DNA from: VBDM01 sp035317085
GTDB taxonomy: Bacteria; Pseudomonadota; Gammaproteobacteria; Burkholderiales; SG8-39
NCBI GenBank assembly: GCA_035317085.1
Contig: DATHHS010000139.1
Coordinates: 1 to 9,681, forward strand
Reading direction: 5' to 3'
DNA length: 9,681 nt
A program made the translations under genes and the position numbers. Under the pieces are notes generated by a model. It saw only the letters and a program-made list of their open reading frames with translations, did not search any database and was not told where the DNA came from. Positions 6,242 through 9,681 of the stretch are shown here, one piece after another. Positions within the stretch are counted from its first letter, which is position 1, and every line of letters begins with the position of its first letter.

Positions 6242-7393
6242 CTAAGCTTCGGCCGCTTGGCGCTGCGAATCTGACGATTTTGGCGGGCTCGCCGGAGGGG
6301 TCCTCGAGGCTGCCGCCTCGATCAGGGCCCGGCGCAGGCCATTCACGCCGTCGCCCGTTTTTGCGCTTAGACGAACGCGGCAAATTCTATCATATTCGTT
6401 CCGGTCGACTCCCGGTTGACGGCCGTTCCGGTCGATCTTGTTCCACACCAGGAGCCGGGGAACGGCGCTTGCGCCGATTTCGGCGAGGACCTTGTCCACT
6501 TCCAGGATCTGCCCCTCGCGGGCATCGCTCGCGGAATCGACCACGTGCAGGAGCAGGTCGGCGTGGACGGCTTCTTCGAGCGTCGCCCGGAAGGCCGCGA
6601 CGAGCGTGTGCGGAAGATCGCGGATGAAGCCCACCGTGTCGGAGATCGCGACATTCCCTGCCTCGGGCAGGTACAGCTTGCGCGTGGTGGTATCGAGCGT
6701 CGCGAACAGGCGATCTTCCGCCAGCGCTCCCGCGCGAGTCAGGGTGTTGAACAGCGTCGACTTGCCGGCGTTGGTGTAACCCACGAGCGAAACCGAAAAA
6801 GCCCTGCCGCGTTCTCGGGCGCGCCGCTGGACCTCGCGCCGGCGGCCGAGCTTGCCGAGCTTGTCCTTGAGAAGCTTGACGCGATTCGCGATCAGGCGCC
6901 GGTCAACTTCGAGCTGCGTTTCGCCCATGCCCCCCATAAAGCCCCGGCCGCCGCGTTGCCGTTCCAAGTGCGTCCAGCCGCGAACCAGGCGCGTCGCTGC
7001 GTGCTCGAGTTGCGCGAGTTCCACCTGGAGCTTGCCCTCGTGACTTCTGGCGCGCTGGCCGAAGATGTTCAGGATGAGCCGCGTGCGGTCGACGATAGGG
7101 CAGCCGAGCGCCTTTTCGAGATTGCGCTCCTGCGCCGGGGACAAGTCGTGATTGAAAACCGCGAGCGAGGCGCCCTGCTCCTGCAGGGTTCGCTTGATTT
7201 CCTCGACCTTCCCCGAACCCGCAAAAAGCGCGGGATCGGGACGGTCGCGGCGGCCGCGCACCAGGGCCCGCGTTTGAATTCCGGCACTGGCGGCCAGCTG
7301 CCTGAGCTCTTCGATGCTTTCGTCGAAACCGCCCTTGCCAAAATCCAGTCCCACGAGGACGGCAAGCTCGCGCTCCGACGAACGCTCAAGCAT
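6242..7393 (-). CDS. hflX: HflX, ribosome-associated GTPase
   Basis: HflX is a translational GTPase of the OBG-HflX group that binds the 50S subunit and splits stalled ribosomes, notably under heat stress. The 383-residue protein has the HflX N-terminal domain, with FAGSGKVEEI (57-66), NHDLSPAQERNLEK (81-94) and VDRTRLILNIFGQRARS (101-117), then a helical linker with the GGMGETQLE signature (154-162). The G domain follows: G1 GYTNAGKS (205-212), G2 region ATLDTT (231-236), G3 DTVG (252-255), G4 NKID (318-321) and G5 SAK (343-345). All GTP-binding motifs look intact. The Ser/Pro/Gln-rich tail after residue 363 is probably disordered. The gene starts 32 nt after the hfq stop, so the two are probably co-transcribed. 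The ATG at 7393 has only a weak Shine-Dalgarno. Confidence 0.97.
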   Translation of the reverse strand: MLERSSERELAVLVGLDFGKGGFDESIEELRQLAASAGIQTRALVRGRRDRPDPALFAGSGKVEEIKRTLQEQGASLAVFNHDLSPAQERNLEKALGCPIVDRTRLILNIFGQRARSHEGKLQVELAQLEHAATRLVRGWTHLERQRGGRGFMGGMGETQLEVDRRLIANRVKLLKDKLGKLGRRREVQRRARERGRAFSVSLVGYTNAGKSTLFNTLTRAGALAEDRLFATLDTTTRKLYLPEAGNVAISDTVGFIRDLPHTLVAAFRATLEEAVHADLLLHVVDSASDAREGQILEVDKVLAEIGASAVPRLLVWNKIDRNGRQPGVDRNEYDRICRVRLSAKTGDGVNGLRRALIEAAASRTPPASPPKSSDSQRQAAEA

Positions 7394-7425
7394 CGCGTCC
7401 GTTCAGAGACCAGGGGGAATCCGTA

Positions 7426-7665
7426 TCAGCTCTCGGGAGAATGTTCGACTGCCAGATTGACCGCGCGCGACGGAACGACGGTGGAGATGGCGTGTTTGTA
7501 GACCATCTGCGTTACGGTGTTCTTCAGAAGCACGACGTACTGGTCGAAGGACTCGATCTGGCCCTGGAGCTTGATGCCGTTCACCAGATAGATCGACACC
7601 GGTACGTGTTCCTTGCGAAGGGTGTTCAGGAAGGGATCTTGTAGTAATTGTCCTTTATTGCTCAT
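7426..7665 (-). CDS. hfq: RNA chaperone Hfq
   Basis: Hexameric Sm-like protein that pairs small RNAs with mRNAs and affects mRNA stability. The 79-residue protein matches Hfq over its whole length: the proximal-face QDPFLN (9-14), the Sm1 region VSIYLVNGIKLQGQIESFDQ, and the Sm2 motif with YKH followed by AISTVVPSR. The disordered C-terminal tail is very short. On the lateral rim, where E. coli has Arg16, Arg17 and Arg19, this protein has Arg17, Lys18 and His20 (numbering shifted by one), which I recall from other betaproteobacterial Hfq proteins. A GGGGT Shine-Dalgarno lies 5 nt before the ATG. A candidate promoter in the gap upstream suggests transcription independent of der, with read-through into hflX. 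Confidence 0.98.
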   Translation of the reverse strand: MSNKGQLLQDPFLNTLRKEHVPVSIYLVNGIKLQGQIESFDQYVVLLKNTVTQMVYKHAISTVVPSRAVNLAVEHSPES

Positions 7666-7696
7666 GGGTTACCCCGAGTCGTATTATTTGAAGGTC

Positions 7697-7735
7697 TACT
7701 GTAAATGGTTTTTCGGCAAATGCCAATGTACTGTA
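7697..7735 (-). repeat. Paired 7-bp direct repeats flanking the hfq promoter
   Basis: The heptamer TACAGTA (minus strand) occurs at 7735-7729, just upstream of the -35 box, and at 7703-7697, overlapping the -10 box. The copies are 32 bp apart, close to three helical turns, so they would face the same side of the DNA. Each copy is itself symmetric (TAC-N-GTA). A small dyad, GGCA and TGCC arms with a 2-bp centre, lies between them at 7715-7724. The layout is compatible with an operator, but a chance 7-bp repeat in a gap this size is not rare. Confidence 0.35.
7698..7726 (-). promoter_or_regulatory. Candidate sigma-70 promoter of hfq-hflX
   Basis: On the minus strand a -35 box TTGGCA (7726-7721, 5 of 6 matches to consensus) is separated by exactly 17 nt from a -10 box TACAGT (7703-7698, 4 of 6 matches). 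Transcription would start near 7691, leaving a leader of about 25 nt before the hfq ATG. The surrounding 78-nt gap is about 44% GC, clearly more AT-rich than the coding regions around it, as expected for a promoter. This is a match by eye. Confidence 0.5.
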
Positions 7736-7743
7736 GCGAACTC

Positions 7744-9069
7744 TTAGAGACGCCTGTCGACGTAAGGGTTCCTTCCGGTGCGAAATTCGATCCGTAGAGG
7801 CGTGCCTTCCAGCCGAAACACCCTGCGAAAGTCCGCCTCGAGATAGCGGCGGTAGCTGTCGGGCACGGCGTTGAGCGCCGTCCCGTGCACCACGACGATC
7901 GGGGGATTGCTCCCGCCCTGATGCGCATAGCGCAGCTTGGGCCGCGAGTATCCGGCTCGCGGCGGGGCCTGCTTCGCCACGGCGGCGATCAGGGCCCGGG
8001 TGAGTCTCGGAGTGGGCAGCTTGGCCATGGCCGCCCGATAGGCCGCGTCCACCGAGTCAAAGAGCTTCGGAAGGCCGCGGCCTTCGCGCGCCGAGATGTA
8101 ATGAAAGCGCGCAAACGAGAGAAACTTCATCTTGCGCGCGATGGCGCGCTTGATCATCTCGCGTGCGTAGCCGTCCACGCTGTCCCACTTGTTCACCGCC
8201 ACCACCACGGCCCGCCCGCGTTCAAGGATGAATCCGGCGATGTGCGCGTCCTGATCCGAGATCTCGCCCTGGGCATCCAGAACCAGGATCGCGACGTTGC
8301 ACCGATCGACGGCCTGCAAGGTCTTTATGACTGAGAATTTCTCCACGCTTTCGAATACCCTCCCCCGGCGTCTCAATCCGGCCGTGTCGATGAGGACATA
8401 GCGGCGGCCCTGCACGGTCAGCTGCACGTCGATCGCGTCGCGCGTGGTGCCCGGCTCCTCGAAGGTCACGACGCGCTCCTCCCCGACCAGCGCGTTGACC
8501 AGCGTGGATTTTCCTGCGTTGGGACGACCCACGATGGCGATTCGGACGGCGCTGTCGGCTTCGTAGGTCTCCTCCGCAAGAGGAAAATCGGCGAGCGCGG
8601 TGTCCACCAGGTCGCTCACGCCCTCCCCGTGCTCGGCGGAAATCGCAAGCGGCGCACCCAGCGCGAGTTCGTGGAATTCGGCCGTGGCGATCTCCGAATT
8701 CATGCCTTCGCACTTGTTGACCGCGACGAATACGTGACGGCCGATCCGGCGCAGTTCCTCTGCGATCGCCTGGTCTTGCATGGTGAGGCCTTCGCGACCA
8801 TCGGTGACGAAGACGATGACGTCGGCTTCGGCAATCGCGGTTCTCACCTGTTTGGCCATCTCGACGAACACGCCCGTCGCTTCCGGTTCCAGGCCGCCGG
8901 TATCGACCACGAGGTAGGGCCGCTCGCCCAGGCGTCCCATCCCGTAGTGGCGGTCGCGCGTCAGGCCAGGGACGTTGGCCACCAAGGCGTCGCGGGTACG
9001 AGTCAGCCGGTTGAACAGCGTGGACTTGCCGACGTTGGGCCGGCCGACGATGACCAGGGTGGGTTTCAT
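7744..9069 (-). CDS. der: Der (EngA), double-domain ribosome-assembly GTPase
   Basis: Essential GTPase needed for 50S subunit maturation. The 441-residue protein shows the characteristic tandem G domains. Domain 1: G1 GRPNVGKS (9-16), G3 DTGG (56-59) and a G4 read as NKCE (118-121). Domain 2: G1 GRPNAGKS (181-188), G2 region with PGTTRDAID (206-214), G3 DTAG (228-231) and G4 NKWD (293-296), then YISA (324-327) at the G5 position. A KH-like C-terminal domain follows from about residue 345, ending in a basic tail (FRTGRNPYVDRRL). Glutamate in place of the usual aspartate in the first G4 is a conservative change. The gene begins 10 nt after the bamB stop, an arrangement common in proteobacteria. 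No strong Shine-Dalgarno precedes the ATG, which suggests coupling to bamB. Confidence 0.98.
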   Translation of the reverse strand: MKPTLVIVGRPNVGKSTLFNRLTRTRDALVANVPGLTRDRHYGMGRLGERPYLVVDTGGLEPEATGVFVEMAKQVRTAIAEADVIVFVTDGREGLTMQDQAIAEELRRIGRHVFVAVNKCEGMNSEIATAEFHELALGAPLAISAEHGEGVSDLVDTALADFPLAEETYEADSAVRIAIVGRPNAGKSTLVNALVGEERVVTFEEPGTTRDAIDVQLTVQGRRYVLIDTAGLRRRGRVFESVEKFSVIKTLQAVDRCNVAILVLDAQGEISDQDAHIAGFILERGRAVVVAVNKWDSVDGYAREMIKRAIARKMKFLSFARFHYISAREGRGLPKLFDSVDAAYRAAMAKLPTPRLTRALIAAVAKQAPPRAGYSRPKLRYAHQGGSNPPIVVVHGTALNAVPDSYRRYLEADFRRVFRLEGTPLRIEFRTGRNPYVDRRL

Positions 9070-9079
9070 GGGCCGAAGC

Positions 9080-9681
9080 TTATTGCTGCGTGCTCAGAGC
9101 GTAGAGGCTACCGTCCCGAGTCTGCACCAAGAATCCCTGGTCGAACCGCACCAGCGAGGATCGAATCGGACTGCCGTCTGTGGCCACCCGGCCGGCAAAG
9201 GCACCGGTTTCGCGAGACAGGAAGTGCACGTACCCCTCGACATCGCCCACGGCGATTTCCCGGCCCAGAGCCAGAGGCGCCGTAAGGCGCCGCAGGAACA
9301 AACGATCCTGTTTCCAGAGAGTGGCGCCGCCGGCGCGGTCCAGCGCGTGGACGGTGCCTTTGTCGTCGGTGACAACGACGTAACGCGCATCGATCGCAAG
9401 GCCCTCCGTACTCGAGATCTCCCGGGACCACAGCGGATTGCCTGTTGCGAAGTCGTAGCAGCCGACCCGCCCCTGATAGGCCACGGCGCAGACTTCTTTC
9501 TCGGCGACCACCGGCAAACCGACCACGTCGGTGACGCGTTCCAGTTCGGTGGCGCCGCGCGGCAAGGCAACGGTGGCTTCCCAGCGCACCCCGCCGTTGG
9601 CGAGCGAGATCGCCACGAGTTTGCCCCCGGCAAATCCGGTGAAGAGATAGCCCCGGTCGGCGACCATGCCCACGGGCGCGC
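9080..9681 (-). CDS. bamB: Outer membrane protein assembly factor BamB, C-terminal half (5' end cut by window)
   Basis: BamB is a periplasmic lipoprotein of the BAM complex that helps insert beta-barrel proteins into the outer membrane. About 200 codons up to the TAA are present; the family is near 380-390 residues, so the signal peptide, lipobox and first propeller blades are outside the window. The frame is open to the window edge, and a GTG at 9673 is not the real start. PQQ-like beta-propeller repeats are visible as recurring blocks of a Gly-rich strand and a DxxTG-like turn: KLVAISLANGGVRW, RVGCYDFATGNPLW, TVHALDRAGGATLW, YVHFLSRETGAFAG and a final SLYAL. Location directly before der supports BamB over other PQQ-repeat proteins. 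Confidence 0.92.
   Translation of the reverse strand, partial: APVGMVADRGYLFTGFAGGKLVAISLANGGVRWEATVALPRGATELERVTDVVGLPVVAEKEVCAVAYQGRVGCYDFATGNPLWSREISSTEGLAIDARYVVVTDDKGTVHALDRAGGATLWKQDRLFLRRLTAPLALGREIAVGDVEGYVHFLSRETGAFAGRVATDGSPIRSSLVRFDQGFLVQTRDGSLYALSTQQ

Noticed and set aside
6416..7501. 361-codon open frame on the plus strand
   Set aside because: Antisense to hflX and the end of hfq, both of which are certain.
7713..7725. Possible sigma-54 promoter (TGGCA followed by TGC) upstream of hfq
   Set aside because: The distance between the GG and GC elements is far too short for a -24/-12 promoter.

Overview
The window carries one co-directional block of ten protein genes, all on the minus strand, so transcription runs from high to low coordinates. 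In transcription order they are bamB (5' end cut by the window), der, hfq, hflX, hflK, hflC, a 61-residue DUF2065/YjeT-type membrane protein, hisZ, purA, and an EntE/DhbE-type aryl-acid adenylating enzyme (3' end cut by the window). I see no tRNA, rRNA, CRISPR array, insertion sequence or convincing rho-independent terminator.

The organism is most likely a betaproteobacterium with a GC-rich genome. The hfq-hflX-hflK-hflC-yjeT-purA order is shared with enterobacteria. The bamB-der pair directly upstream of hfq, and hisZ between the DUF2065 gene and purA, are the arrangement I associate with Betaproteobacteria. The Hfq and HflK protein sequences also look betaproteobacterial. I cannot name a genus.

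Layout: 9681-9080 is the C-terminal half of the outer-membrane assembly lipoprotein BamB, followed after 10 nt by the double-GTPase ribosome-assembly factor Der (9069-7744). A 78-nt, AT-rich gap (about 44% GC) holds a plausible sigma-70 promoter with paired 7-bp repeats, and then hfq (7665-7426) and hflX (7393-6242). After a 97-nt gap, hflK (6144-4957) and hflC (4960-4082) overlap by 4 nt, and the DUF2065 gene (4081-3896) starts on the base after the hflC stop. hisZ (3885-2731) and purA (2726-1434) are 4 nt apart. The last gene starts at 1421, only 12 nt beyond the purA stop, behind a good Shine-Dalgarno sequence.

Most of the block is conserved housekeeping: envelope assembly, ribosome assembly and rescue, RNA chaperoning, membrane-protease control, and histidine and purine biosynthesis. 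The accessory-looking element is the terminal aryl-AMP ligase. It is closely coupled to purA, and its predicted substrate pocket has the Cys and Leu substitutions I associate with salicylate rather than 2,3-dihydroxybenzoate activation. Its partners, for siderophore synthesis or salicylate catabolism, would lie to the left of this window. Apart from that gene and the hfq promoter region, I see nothing that amounts to an undescribed system.
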